Numbered from the stretch's first letter, positions 1 through 8,896 are shown. The stretch is 52,097 nucleotides of DNA from Paenibacillus popilliae ATCC 14706 (GCF_000315235.1 NZ_BALG01000476.1:1-52097), one strand, 5' to 3'. Notes: generated from the sequence alone by a model not told the origin. Program-made: numbers and translations.

Positions 1-1380
1 CGGGCCTCCATATAGGCGAAGGAGAAGTAGCCGGCCACCATCTCGGAGCAGGAGAAGTTACAGGTCGTCATATAGGCGAAGGAGAAGTAGCCGGTCATCA
101 TATCGGAGCAGGAGAAGTTACAGGTCGTCATATCGGCGAAGGAGAAGTAGCCGGCCATCATATCGGAGCAGGCGAAGTTACAGGTCGTCATATAGGCGAA
201 GGAGAAGTAGCCGGCCACCATCTCGGAGCAGGAGAAGTTACAGGTCGTCATATCGGCGAAGGAGAAGTAGCCGGCCATCATCTCGGAGCAGGAGAAGTTA
301 CAGGTCGTCATATAGGCGAAGGCGAGGTCACCGGCCACCATCTCGGAGCAGGAGGAGTTACAGGTCGTCATATAGGCGAAGGCGAGGTCACCGGCCACCA
401 TCTCGGAGCAGGAGAAGTTACAGGTCGTCATATAGGCGAAGGAGAAGTAGCCGGCCATCATATTGGAACGGGCGAAGTAACGGGCCGCCATATTGGGGAA
501 GGCGAGGTCACCGGCCACCATCTCGGAGCAGGAGGAATTACAGGTCGTCATATAGGCGAAGGCGAGGTCACCGGCCACCATCTCGGAGCAGGAGAAGTTA
601 CAGGTCGTCATATAGGCGAAGGCGAGGTCACCGGCCATCATATCGGAGCAGGCGAAGTAACGGGCCTCCATATAGGCGAAGGAGAAGTAGCCGGCCACCA
701 TCTCGGAGCAGGAGAAGTTACAGGTCGTCATATAGGCGAAGGAGAAGTAGCCGGTCATCATATCGGAGCAGGCGAAGTAACGGGCCTCCATATAGGCGAA
801 GGAGAAGTAGCCGGCCACCATCTCGGAGCAGGAGAAGTTACAGGTCGTCATATAGGCGAAGGAGAAGTAGCCGGTCATCATCTCGGAGCAGGCGAAGTAA
901 CGGGCCTCCATATAGGCGAAGGAGAAGTAGCCGGCCATCATCTCGGAGCAGGAGAAGTTACAGGTCGTCATATAGGCGAAGGAGAAGTAGCCGGCCATCA
1001 TCTCGGAGCAGGAGAAGTTACAGGTCGTCATATCGGCGAAGGAGAAGTAGCCGGCCATCATCTCGGAGCAGGAGAAGTTACAGGTCGTCATATCGGCGAA
1101 GGAGAAGTAGCCGGTCATCATCTCGGAGCAGGCGAAGTTACAGGCCGTCATATCGGCGAAGGAGAAGTAGCCGGTCATCATCTCGGAGCAGGCGAAGTTA
1201 CAGGTCGTCATATCGGCGAAGGAGAAGTAGCCGGCCATCATCTCGGAGCAGGCGAAGTTACAGGTCGTCATATCGGCGAAGGAGAAGTAGCCGGTCATCA
1301 TATCGGAGCAGGCGAAGTTACAGGTCGTCATATCGGCGAAGGCGAGGTAGCCGGACAACATATCGCAGCGGGGAGCATCC
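1..1380 (+). repeat. 23 tandem 60-bp coding repeats
   Basis: Twenty-three head-to-tail 60-bp units with no length variation; the last (1321-1380) is degraded in its second half. Each unit holds two related 30-bp halves. Variation is confined to a few columns, for example tatagg/tatcgg, ccacc/ccatc/tcatc and agttaca/agtaacg. Blocks starting with cgggcctcca recur at 661, 781 and 901, so 120-bp pairs were themselves duplicated. Such near-identity points to recent unequal crossing-over or slippage, and it may also be an assembly-collapse site. Confidence 0.97.
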
Positions 1381-1736
1381 GGGCCGAGCATTTGGAAGAG
1401 GGAGTCTTGAGTTCGATCGTGCTCCAGCCCAGAACGGTTACACCGGAGTCCTGTTCCTTCGTTCCAGTGCGCACTTCGATGCCGCGCGCCGGAGCGCTGC
1501 AGCAATTCGGGATGAGCGCATTTCTGTTTCAGGGGGAGACTGACCGGGTAGACGTCCGCATTGCCTTCGACGAGCCGTTCCCGAATAATCAATATGTTCT
1601 TGTCGCGATGACCAACCACCCGGAATGCCAAGCGGTGATGAAATCGCAATCAACGCACAGCGCCGTTCTGGAAATACATCGTAAGGATCCGCAGTCACAG
1701 CCATTCGGTTGCGTATCCTGGATTGCAATTGGCTAG
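1..1736 (+). CDS. WIAG-tail repeat protein, 5' partial
   Basis: One reading frame (codons from base 3) is open from the window edge to the TAG at 1734-1736, giving 577 visible residues; the start lies outside the window. Residues 1-460 are 20-residue repeats made of two 10-residue halves, of the type GEVAGHHIGA and GEVTGRHIGE. The last ~115 residues are non-repetitive and end in CVSWIAIG, which matches the WIAG tail I know from long Paenibacillus repeat proteins. The GxVxGxHIGx period suggests a beta-solenoid or fibre (inference). The likely role is a surface or spore-filament protein, but no signal or anchor can be judged without the N-terminus. Two other frames are also open across the array; this one is chosen because only it continues into the conserved tail. 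Confidence 0.85.
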   Translation, partial: GLHIGEGEVAGHHLGAGEVTGRHIGEGEVAGHHIGAGEVTGRHIGEGEVAGHHIGAGEVTGRHIGEGEVAGHHLGAGEVTGRHIGEGEVAGHHLGAGEVTGRHIGEGEVTGHHLGAGGVTGRHIGEGEVTGHHLGAGEVTGRHIGEGEVAGHHIGTGEVTGRHIGEGEVTGHHLGAGGITGRHIGEGEVTGHHLGAGEVTGRHIGEGEVTGHHIGAGEVTGLHIGEGEVAGHHLGAGEVTGRHIGEGEVAGHHIGAGEVTGLHIGEGEVAGHHLGAGEVTGRHIGEGEVAGHHLGAGEVTGLHIGEGEVAGHHLGAGEVTGRHIGEGEVAGHHLGAGEVTGRHIGEGEVAGHHLGAGEVTGRHIGEGEVAGHHLGAGEVTGRHIGEGEVAGHHLGAGEVTGRHIGEGEVAGHHLGAGEVTGRHIGEGEVAGHHIGAGEVTGRHIGEGEVAGQHIAAGSIRAEHLEEGVLSSIVLQPRTVTPESCSFVPVRTSMPRAGALQQFGMSAFLFQGETDRVDVRIAFDEPFPNNQYVLVAMTNHPECQAVMKSQSTHSAVLEIHRKDPQSQPFGCVSWIAIG

Positions 1737-1767
1737 TTTGTGGCCGATACCCCGGTGAAGCAAGGAA

Positions 1768-2340
1768 GGGGCTGTCCCAAAAGTCATTGAAAATGACGAG
1801 GGGCACCCTTTTCTCAAAAATGAAAAACAAAAAGAAATCGTTCTTTCGTAAAATGGAAATACGACCCACCAGCTACGAAAGGAACGATTTCTTTGTACAT
1901 TCCATATAATAGCTACCATCCTAAAATGCTCACGAAATTCATCATCTACACTTATACACAGCGTATTTATGCGAATGAAGGAAGACCACATGAAAATGGA
2001 CAGCTCCAGCCCGGTTATCATGTACAGATTGGCACCGAAAATTAGGTTATCGTCGGATACCGTTTACATCAGCGTCCGACGGACACACGTTGCATGTAGC
2101 CTTATGTAGAGAAAGTCATCAAGAAAAACCAAAGAAATGAAAACGCCGTCAGCAAGATAGATAATTGGGAATACAATGAACAAACGGATACATGGACGTG
2201 TCCCGGTGGACAAACCCTCGTCTTCCGGTAGGAGAGGAGGATGCAGACGCTTCCTGCTTCGAGGCCTATCGAAAGTAAGTCTCGAGGTCGGGTAGCTTTC
2301 CCTTGCCCACAATTTGCTCAAGTGGGAAGTTAATGTAAAC
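1768..2340 (+). mobile_element. Decayed IS1182-family element
   Basis: The left end at 1768-1785 is the ggggctgtcccaaaagtc terminus seen in many IS1182-type elements. Transposase fragments follow in different frames: NSYHPKMLTKFIIYTYTQRIY (from 1908, abbreviated here), GYHVQIGTEN then a stop (about 2016-2046), VGYRLHQRPTDT, NWEYNEQTDTWTCPGGQTL (about 2162-2220), and LSLAHNLLKWEV near 2295-2330. All match the family's conserved blocks in order. In-frame stops, frame changes and missing segments show it is dead. No matching right inverted repeat is visible before 2414, so the right end is lost or altered. It lies directly behind the repeat gene. Confidence 0.8.
1832..1893. repeat. Inverted repeat inside the IS remnant
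   Basis: Arms 1832-1850 and 1874-1893 are complementary except for one extra base, around a 23-base centre. It sits between the left IS end and the first transposase block, so it could be a subterminal hairpin of the element, of the sort that limits transposase expression (inference). Confidence 0.6.
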
Positions 2341-2548
2341 CATAACTCGACCTTTTATCGAATCTAACGGTCATCCCACAGGGAATAAAAACTACTTATA
2401 AGCCCCCCCCTTTTTGCACACCTCAGGCGATCCGCCGGGTTATGGAAGGAAGCGGCCCGAATGTGCACATGAGCCGTTGCACTCTGGACTATGCCTCATA
2501 CAATGGGATGTAAATACATGTGCAATTTGCCCGGGAGGGAGAAGTGCA

Positions 2549-3349
2549 ATGGCTCATTCCAAAAGATATCGTTCTGCGCGAACGCGTACCCGCCGGCAGG
2601 TACGAATCCATAGTTCTTCCGATCCCTTTGTGTCGGTCATCATCCCGGTTATGAATGAACGGCGGACACTGTCCCGTGTCATTGAACGGGCGGCACGGGT
2701 GCATCCAACCACTGAGGTCATTGTGGTAGCGAACGGAACGACCGACGGCTCAGACCGCATCGCGGCAGAGATGGGAGCCCGCGTTCTTCGTTATGCGATC
2801 CCGCTTGGACACGATAAGGGCAGAGCCGTTGGAGCCGAAGCTGCGGCGGGACGCATTCTGCTGTTCATCGACGGCGATATCGTGCTACCTGCGTCGGAAT
2901 TGCACCCGTTTGTCCATGCGGTGAACAATGGCGTCGATGTCGCTCTCAATAATTATCAGGGGCCTGTCTGGAAGCATGATGTACACGGAGTGGTCCTGGC
3001 CAAGCACGCATTAAATGTCATGCTGTCCCGGCAGGATTTGGGGGGATCTTCCCTGACTGCCGTTCCGCATGCATTAAGCCGTCGGGCGCTTGAACTGATC
3101 GGTGCCGACGCGCTGTCCGTCCCGCCGCTTGCGCATGCGATGGCCGTCGTATACGGGTTGGATATCCGCGCAGTGCATACGATTGACGTCGGCCGCATGA
3201 ATCGGATACGTGTAGGGGGGGGAGGCGAGGATCCACTGGAGCCGCTGATATGCCAAGATCATTTGCAGGCGATTCGCTGGCTGATGGAACAACGGGGCCC
3301 TCGGGGCGGCCACTCGGATTTGACCAGACAACGGGAGCGGGTGACATAA
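2549..3349 (+). CDS. Glycosyltransferase family 2 protein
   Basis: 266 residues. The ATG at 2549 follows a gggaggga ribosome site; an in-frame TTG at 2414 would add 45 residues of unlikely sequence and has no site. Residues 1-21 are Arg-rich. From residue 28 there is a GT-A nucleotide-sugar fold: VSVIIPVMNE, then VVANGTTDGS, a GHDKGRAVGAEAA segment, and LLFIDGD with the metal-binding DxD at 108-110. It is closely related to the central part of the next gene, so the two look like a duplicated pair. By fold it transfers a sugar from an NDP-sugar in the cytosol; donor and acceptor cannot be told. It is the first gene of the glycosylation cluster. Confidence 0.85.
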   Translation: MAHSKRYRSARTRTRRQVRIHSSSDPFVSVIIPVMNERRTLSRVIERAARVHPTTEVIVVANGTTDGSDRIAAEMGARVLRYAIPLGHDKGRAVGAEAAAGRILLFIDGDIVLPASELHPFVHAVNNGVDVALNNYQGPVWKHDVHGVVLAKHALNVMLSRQDLGGSSLTAVPHALSRRALELIGADALSVPPLAHAMAVVYGLDIRAVHTIDVGRMNRIRVGGGGEDPLEPLICQDHLQAIRWLMEQRGPRGGHSDLTRQRERVT

Positions 3350-3353
3350 TGCC

Positions 3354-4553
3354 ATGAGAAGGAAGCGATCCTTCCGTAGAACAAGGAACATTATCCAGGG
3401 GCTGCACCGTTCAGCACGTCGACGTCAGTCGAGCCGGGGAGGAAGAGAGGGCTACCGACGCCTGCAGGCTGGCCGCATGATAAGACGCAGCCGGCTTCGG
3501 AAACGCGGACATAAGCAGCTCCCGCATTGGAAGCGTCAGCAATATGAGCCGAAGGCAAGACGAGCATGGCTCCATGAAGCCCATGATGCGGGAAGGCGGC
3601 ATGGCGACGAATATGCCGCATTGGGCGTACAAGATTCGTACAAGGACATCGTCCGCTTCATGCAAAGCCGGTTCACTGAGTTCCTTACGCCATACCGGCT
3701 TGCTCCCTTATCCTACTCAGAAGTTAAGGATTTGGCGGAAGCGTACAGAGCTGGATTTACGATAAGAAGGTATCAGAATGGAAGGGAAGCCGTACTGATT
3801 CCGACGACCAGGCCGGTCGATGCAATCGTGTGTGCCCAAAATGAAGAAGATAGCATCGCAGGAGTGTTGAAGGAGCTCGGGCGCCTTCCGCTGTCACGCA
3901 CCATCGTCGTGGTGAACGGCTCCTCGGACGGCAGCTTGCAGGCGGTACAGGACATTTCGGAGGACGCCTGCATCATTCACTACCCGGAAGCGCTTGGTCA
4001 TGACGTTGGCCGCGCTATCGGGGCGAGTCTGTCTCAAGCGGAGATTCTGTTGTTCGTGGATGCCGATATCCCGATTGCCGCTGAGGAGCTCGGCGCTTTT
4101 ATATGGGAATGCGACAATGGCGTCGATGTGGCTCTCAACGACATCAGTCCGTTCCTGGGCCCCTTCTTCAACCGCGATGGAATTACGCACTGCAAGGAGT
4201 GGCTGAACCGCAGCCTAGGCCGCGCCGACTTGCATGCCAATTCGTTGACCGCTGTCCCTCATGCCATTACCCGCCGTGCGCTGGATACCGTAGGCGTACA
4301 GAATTTGATCGTTCCTCCCAAATTCCAGACGCTTGCCTTGGTCCGGGGCTTGCACACGAAAGCGGTGCATGCGGTCGACGTTATCGGAAGGAATCGGATA
4401 CGCCGTACGAATGTAGGCGTATCGAATCCGGTTGCCGAGCTTATCATCGGGGATCATATGGAGGCATTTCATTCCTTATGGGAGGAAAATGCGTTATTCT
4501 TCAGCAAGAGGCACCAACGCGAGAGGATTGCCGAGAGGAGGAACGGAGGATGA
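3354..4553 (+). CDS. Glycosyltransferase family 2 with Arg-rich N-terminus
   Basis: 399 residues, starting 4 bases after the previous stop. The first ~70 residues are strongly basic (runs such as RRKRSFRRTR and RRSRLRKRGHK). A helical connector follows, including AWLHEAHDAGRRHGDEY, then the GT2 domain from about residue 150: VDAIVCAQNEED, VVVNGSSDGS, LGHDVGRAIGASL, and LLFVDADIPI with the DxD. The N-terminal extension is absent from ordinary GT2 enzymes and resembles the basic tracts of other proteins in this cluster. It is probably a paralogue of the upstream gene with an added targeting region (inference). Confidence 0.85.
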   Translation: MRRKRSFRRTRNIIQGLHRSARRRQSSRGGREGYRRLQAGRMIRRSRLRKRGHKQLPHWKRQQYEPKARRAWLHEAHDAGRRHGDEYAALGVQDSYKDIVRFMQSRFTEFLTPYRLAPLSYSEVKDLAEAYRAGFTIRRYQNGREAVLIPTTRPVDAIVCAQNEEDSIAGVLKELGRLPLSRTIVVVNGSSDGSLQAVQDISEDACIIHYPEALGHDVGRAIGASLSQAEILLFVDADIPIAAEELGAFIWECDNGVDVALNDISPFLGPFFNRDGITHCKEWLNRSLGRADLHANSLTAVPHAITRRALDTVGVQNLIVPPKFQTLALVRGLHTKAVHAVDVIGRNRIRRTNVGVSNPVAELIIGDHMEAFHSLWEENALFFSKRHQRERIAERRNGG

Positions 4554-4654
4554 TATCTATTTTCCGCTCGTCAGATGATGCATTAGCCTTTTTGGAATGT
4601 ATTCATGTAGGCCATGTCGCACACAGGGCGGCCGCTTCCTCAACTTGGCTATAA
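4550..4654 (+). CDS. Small hypothetical protein (34 aa)
   Basis: The ATG overlaps the preceding TGA stop (ATGA) and is preceded by gaggaacggagga, a strong ribosome site, so it could be translationally coupled. The product starts MISIFRSSDDALAFLEC and ends SSTWL. I do not recognise it. It ends 12 bases before the next start. It could be a real peptide or simply a leader feeding ribosomes to the downstream gene. Confidence 0.35.
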   Translation: MISIFRSSDDALAFLECIHVGHVAHRAAASSTWL

Positions 4655-4666
4655 GGAGGGAATCGA

Positions 4667-5398
4667 GTGAAAGGAATTATTTTGGCGGGAGGCACAGGCA
4701 CCCGTCTATATCCGTTGACGAAGCTGATAAATAAGCACCTGCTGCCCGTTGGCCGGCATCCGATGGCCAGCTATGGCCTCGAACGTCTGCGTTCGGCGGG
4801 CATTACGGATATTATAATGGTTATCGGGAAAATGTCAGCATCCTTGTTTACAGACTATTACGGGAGCGGGCAGTCCTACGGCGTTCATCTGACCTTTATC
4901 ATCCAGGAGGAAGCGGGCGGCATCGCCCAAGCGCTCTCGTTGGCGAAGCCGTATATTGCTCCAGGCGAGAAATTCGTCGTACTGCTCGGCGATAATTTGT
5001 TCCGCGACGATCTGGCTCCGTATGCAGCGGCATTCGGCGATCAGAGACCCGGATATGCATGCGTTCTGTTGCGAGAAGTGCCGGACCTCAAGCGATACGG
5101 AGTGCCTGTCTTCGACAGCGCCAATCCGAAGCGGATCGTCCGAATTGAAGAGAAGCCGGAGCATCCGTCATCATCGTATTGCGTCACGGGCATTTACATG
5201 TATGATACCAGTGTCTTTCAACATATTGAGGCCATTGTACCATCCGAGCGCGGGGAACTGGAGATTACGGATGTCAACAACCGGTACGCGGCCGCAGGCA
5301 AGCTGCACTACGATGTATTTCGATCGTGGTGGACGGATGCGGGCACGTTCGAGTCGCTGCATGAAGCAGCTCAAGAGTTGAAGGAGGCCAGGTTATGA
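4667..5398 (+). CDS. rfbA: Glucose-1-phosphate thymidylyltransferase (SpsI/RfbA-like)
   Basis: Makes dTDP-glucose from dTTP and glucose-1-phosphate, the first step of dTDP-deoxyhexose synthesis. It has a GTG start after aaggaggg. The signature LAGGTGTRLYPLT is at residues 6-18, with NKHLLPVG and the LLGDN metal/substrate loop behind it, and RIEEKP later. At 243 residues it is the short form lacking the C-terminal regulatory extension of classical RfbA (about 290), like SpsI of the B. subtilis spore polysaccharide operon (about 246). It overlaps the next gene by 4 bases, so the two act together. Confidence 0.92.
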   Translation: MKGIILAGGTGTRLYPLTKLINKHLLPVGRHPMASYGLERLRSAGITDIIMVIGKMSASLFTDYYGSGQSYGVHLTFIIQEEAGGIAQALSLAKPYIAPGEKFVVLLGDNLFRDDLAPYAAAFGDQRPGYACVLLREVPDLKRYGVPVFDSANPKRIVRIEEKPEHPSSSYCVTGIYMYDTSVFQHIEAIVPSERGELEITDVNNRYAAAGKLHYDVFRSWWTDAGTFESLHEAAQELKEARL

Positions 5399-6387
5399 AC
5401 CGGCTTCTCGTAACCGGAGGCATGGGGTTCATTGGCAGTAATTTCATCCTCTATATACTGGCCCGACGCCCGGAAATCCATATTACGAATCTGGATGCGC
5501 TCACTTATGCGGGCAATCCGGATAATTTGCAGCATATTGCCGATAGCGGAGCCTACCGCTTCGTACGGGCGGATATAACGGATGCGGCGGCTGTGGAACA
5601 GATTATGGAGGAGGGAGCATTCGATGCGATCGTGCACTTTGCAGCCGAATCCCATGTCGATCGCAGCATTTCTGGTCCGGAGTCATTCGTCTGCACGAAT
5701 GTGCTGGGCACGTTCCGATTGCTGGAATCGGCACGGCGTCACAGCATTTCCCGCTTTATTCACGTATCGACCGACGAAGTGTACGGATCGATAGGATCGA
5801 CCGGCTTTTTTACGGAAGACTCCCCGCTCCTACCGAACAGCCCCTATTCCGCCAGCAAGGCTGGATCGGATATGCTAGCACGTTCCTATGCCCGCACGTA
5901 TGGCATGCCTGTCATTATTACCCGCTGCTCGAACAATTACGGTCCGCGCCAATTTCCGGAGAAGCTATTCCCTACGATAATAACGCAAGCGATTCAAGAT
6001 CGGCCAATTCCCGTGTATGGGGATGGTTCCCATGTGCGAGACTGGCTCTACGTCGATGATCATTGCGCAGCCATTGACGCAGCGCTGCGTCATGGGCAGC
6101 CGGGCGAGGTCTACAATATTGGCGGCCATCAAGAGCGCACGAATCTGGAGGTTGTCCGGATGGTGTTGAACGAGCTGGGGAAGCCGGAGTCGCTGATTGC
6201 CTTCGTCTCCGATCGCCCGGGTCATGATCTGCGTTATGCGATCGATCCTGGCAAGACCGAACGCGAGCTCGGCTGGAGTCCAACCGTAAGCTTGGCCGAA
6301 GGGATGAAGCAGACGATTTCCTGGTATGTGAACAACCGCGCCTGGTGGGAACGTGTGCTGTCCGGATCGTATTTGCACGGAAGATAG
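5395..6387 (+). CDS. rfbB: dTDP-glucose 4,6-dehydratase (SpsJ/RfbB-like)
   Basis: Converts dTDP-glucose to dTDP-4-keto-6-deoxyglucose, the branch point to rhamnose and other deoxysugars. It is an extended short-chain dehydrogenase of 330 residues: NAD-binding VTGGMGFIGSNF near the N-terminus, STDEVYGS with the active-site acid pair, and SPYSASKAGSD carrying the catalytic Tyr-x3-Lys. The ATG overlaps the rfbA stop. No rhamnose-specific rmlC or rmlD follows here, so the final sugar is unknown. Its position among glycosyltransferases says it supplies their donor. Confidence 0.93.
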   Translation: MNRLLVTGGMGFIGSNFILYILARRPEIHITNLDALTYAGNPDNLQHIADSGAYRFVRADITDAAAVEQIMEEGAFDAIVHFAAESHVDRSISGPESFVCTNVLGTFRLLESARRHSISRFIHVSTDEVYGSIGSTGFFTEDSPLLPNSPYSASKAGSDMLARSYARTYGMPVIITRCSNNYGPRQFPEKLFPTIITQAIQDRPIPVYGDGSHVRDWLYVDDHCAAIDAALRHGQPGEVYNIGGHQERTNLEVVRMVLNELGKPESLIAFVSDRPGHDLRYAIDPGKTERELGWSPTVSLAEGMKQTISWYVNNRAWWERVLSGSYLHGR

Positions 6388-6457
6388 TCTGATCCCCCGA
6401 AGCCGGCACGCTGTCTCATTCGCCATGCAGATGAAGCTAGGAAGGGAAGGGACACGA

Positions 6458-7504
6458 ATGGCAAAAATTACGGTTTATCGTCGGCGCATTTCCCGTGTGC
6501 GGAAGCTGCGGGCTAGCCGTAAGGGACACCTGTCCCGAAGAGCAGCACGTTTGTATCACAAGCGTCAGCAGCGGTACGGGGAGCGATCCGTACGGAAAAT
6601 CAAGCGCAAGCGTCAGCCGTCTGCTGCTCCGATTGTCGACAGTCTGCAGGAGACAGAGCCAGATATGGAGACCGAACGGCGGCTTAGTTATGAGGACGGG
6701 TTTCGCAAAGGCAAGTATGAGGGAGGGGAACGAATCCTGGCCCGGCTCCTTCCCGGCACGACCCTTCTTCCAGATATGACGGTGGAGCACGTTTTATCTT
6801 TGGGAGTGGAACAGGTTCGCCATTTGCTGAAGCCGCTGATAGGAGTTGCCGAGGTGTTCCAGGAGTTGGAATCGGCACTGCAGGAGAGGACTCCGTGCTC
6901 GCTCGTGCGGCTGGGAGACGGCGAACTGATGGCATTGGCGCATGATCTCGTTCTGAGCGCGGAATTAGTTCGGAGGGAGGGCACATTCCTCGAATATTCG
7001 GGCATGAATATTCCAGATCACGTCCATCGGGATCAATTGGCGGAGGCAGTACGCAAAGCATCGATTATCGGCGTGCCGGTTGCCCTGGAACCGAACTTCA
7101 AGGGGCTGCTGTTCCCCGTCTTTCAGGCGTATGGAATCCAGATCGCGCCACGTCGATTTACTTTATCTACCATTAATTACTTGTTGGCCGAAGAAGGCTA
7201 TTTGCCCCGGCTGATCCAAGGCAGGCGCGTGCTCGTCATCGGCAATACGGCCCATTCGCTTGCCACGATTCTTGCAGGCAAAGGAGCTGTCATTGCTGGC
7301 GCGATCTCCCCGGTTAATGGCATGACTGACATTCCGATCGTTCTGCAGGAGGCCGCCGAGCATGATTATGATTTGGCCGTTGTTGCTGCAGGCATTCCTG
7401 CAGTCATTCTGGTTCAGCGCCTTGCCGAACAGTCTGGCAAGGTCGCCATTGATTTCGGACATTTGGCGAATCTCATCGTAAATGGCAATATCCAATTAAC
7501 TTAA
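6458..7504 (+). CDS. GT-D fold glycosyltransferase with basic N-terminus
   Basis: 348 residues from the ATG at 6458, chosen over an in-frame upstream start because gaagggaaggg precedes it. Residues 1-52 are Arg/Lys-rich. Residues 78-90 hold YEDGFRKGKYEGG, with glycines at 81, 85 and 89. From about 125 there is a DUF1792/GT-D-type domain with SLVRLGDGE (DxE at 154-156), the signature of this metal-independent fold. The C-terminal half has Rossmann-like segments (VLVIGNTAHSLA, DLAVVAAGIPA). GT-D enzymes extend protein-linked glycans in the cytosol. Family assignment is confident; acceptor unknown. Confidence 0.8.
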   Translation: MAKITVYRRRISRVRKLRASRKGHLSRRAARLYHKRQQRYGERSVRKIKRKRQPSAAPIVDSLQETEPDMETERRLSYEDGFRKGKYEGGERILARLLPGTTLLPDMTVEHVLSLGVEQVRHLLKPLIGVAEVFQELESALQERTPCSLVRLGDGELMALAHDLVLSAELVRREGTFLEYSGMNIPDHVHRDQLAEAVRKASIIGVPVALEPNFKGLLFPVFQAYGIQIAPRRFTLSTINYLLAEEGYLPRLIQGRRVLVIGNTAHSLATILAGKGAVIAGAISPVNGMTDIPIVLQEAAEHDYDLAVVAAGIPAVILVQRLAEQSGKVAIDFGHLANLIVNGNIQLT

Positions 7505-7528
7505 TTCGAATGAAGGAGGTGCGCCGGG

Positions 7529-8896
7529 ATGCCACAATTGCGTTCCCGTCGTCACATTCGCCACGTGCGTGCAGGTAAGCGGCCCGCTTCCATGCAGGCT
7601 GCATCCAGACGGAGCGAACAACAACGATACGATCAGGGTTATGCCTGTGGCTATGCGGAAGGGTTGCGTCTCGGGCAGTCTCAATACGGAGTTCCCTTCG
7701 ACGGCACGAGTATCATCATCCCGACGTATAACAAGGCCGAGTTGCTAGAGCAGTGTATTGCCAGCATTGAGGCCCATACGCCGCTCCCTCATGAAATCAT
7801 TGTCATCGACAACGCCTCGACAGACGGCACCGGGGCCTATCTCCACCGGAATACCGGAAAGCTTCGCTTCCATATCCATGAGCATAACCGCGGCTTCTCC
7901 GGAGCGGTCAATACGGGGCTGATGATGGCGAAGGGACAGACGATCTGCATATTGAACAACGATATCCTCGCAACTCCGAACTGGCTCAGGAACCTTCTTA
8001 ACTGCCTCCAGAGCGAGGACAATATCGGAATAGTCGGGCCAGTGACGAATTTCATTAGCGGAGAACAGCAGATTGAAGTTCCTTACCAAAGCATTGAGGA
8101 TATGTATTCGTTCGCGGCAGCACATAATGTGCCGAATGCGGGAAAATGGCAAGGAACGGATCGGATTGTCGGGTTTTGCCTCGTATTCCGCCGGGATTTG
8201 TTCGAGACGACCGGATATTTCGACGAAGGCTTCGAGATTGGCAATTTCGAAGATGAAGATTATGCGCTGCGTGTGCGCCTGAATGGACGCAAGCTCGTGA
8301 TTGCACGGGATGCGTTTATCCACCATTACGGCAGCGTAACGATGAAGGAGCTTGGGGATCAGTTTATGGCTGTCAATGATAAAAACGCAGCATTTTTCCG
8401 TGACAAATGGGGAAATTCATTCAACATGGTGCAGCGTGCGAGAGAGACGAACAGCGGCTCGAACCTTAGCCGGTCCCATGATTTCTACCCGACGCATGTC
8501 GCGGTCACCGGATTGACAGATACGGTCTATTGGGTCGAGCACGGCACGAAATACCCGCTTGTCGGCCACATCGGCGTCCCGATCGTATCCATCTCGCAAA
8601 TCGATCTGCGGGGCTGGCCGACAGGGCCGGCCATGGATGCGGGGGCTGCCCGCGATAAGTGGCACGGCCAATCCGAGCCGAACGGGGGGATTGCAGACGG
8701 AGCCGTCTTCACGACCGAAGCGGGAAAATGGTATCAGCGTCAAGGAACAGAATACCGCGAAATCATCAGCGAGCACGCCCTTCGCAGATGGCAGATGGAG
8801 AACCGGGTGCAGCCGCGAACGGACAAAGAGAGACGCGAACTGAAAGAGGGGCTTCCGATTATTCCGGCGCCGATGATAACTGCGTATCATTTGTAA
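7529..8896 (+). CDS. Glycosyltransferase family 2 with GxxxG N-terminus and extra tail
   Basis: 455 residues, start after aaggaggt. The N-terminus is Arg/His-rich, then YDQGYACGYAEGLRLGQ puts glycines at 37, 41, 45 and 49. The GT2 domain begins near 60: SIIIPTYNKAE, VIDNASTDG, and ILNNDILATP with the DxD-equivalent at 143-145. GNFEDEDYALRVR is the ED acid motif of inverting rhamnosyltransferase-like enzymes. After about residue 310 a ~145-residue tail contains TDTVYWVEHGTKYPL, a small module also echoed in the GT4 gene of this cluster. Likely adds a deoxyhexose such as rhamnose (inference from the ED motif and rfbAB nearby). Confidence 0.82.
   Translation: MPQLRSRRHIRHVRAGKRPASMQAASRRSEQQRYDQGYACGYAEGLRLGQSQYGVPFDGTSIIIPTYNKAELLEQCIASIEAHTPLPHEIIVIDNASTDGTGAYLHRNTGKLRFHIHEHNRGFSGAVNTGLMMAKGQTICILNNDILATPNWLRNLLNCLQSEDNIGIVGPVTNFISGEQQIEVPYQSIEDMYSFAAAHNVPNAGKWQGTDRIVGFCLVFRRDLFETTGYFDEGFEIGNFEDEDYALRVRLNGRKLVIARDAFIHHYGSVTMKELGDQFMAVNDKNAAFFRDKWGNSFNMVQRARETNSGSNLSRSHDFYPTHVAVTGLTDTVYWVEHGTKYPLVGHIGVPIVSISQIDLRGWPTGPAMDAGAARDKWHGQSEPNGGIADGAVFTTEAGKWYQRQGTEYREIISEHALRRWQMENRVQPRTDKERRELKEGLPIIPAPMITAYHL

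Noticed and set aside
1-1380. CRISPR array
   Set aside because: Units are contiguous with no unique spacers, the period is a multiple of three, and the array is in frame with a conserved protein tail.
2414-2548. 45-residue N-terminal extension of the first GT2 from a TTG start
   Set aside because: No ribosome site precedes it, the residues look non-coding, and a good site sits before the ATG at 2549.
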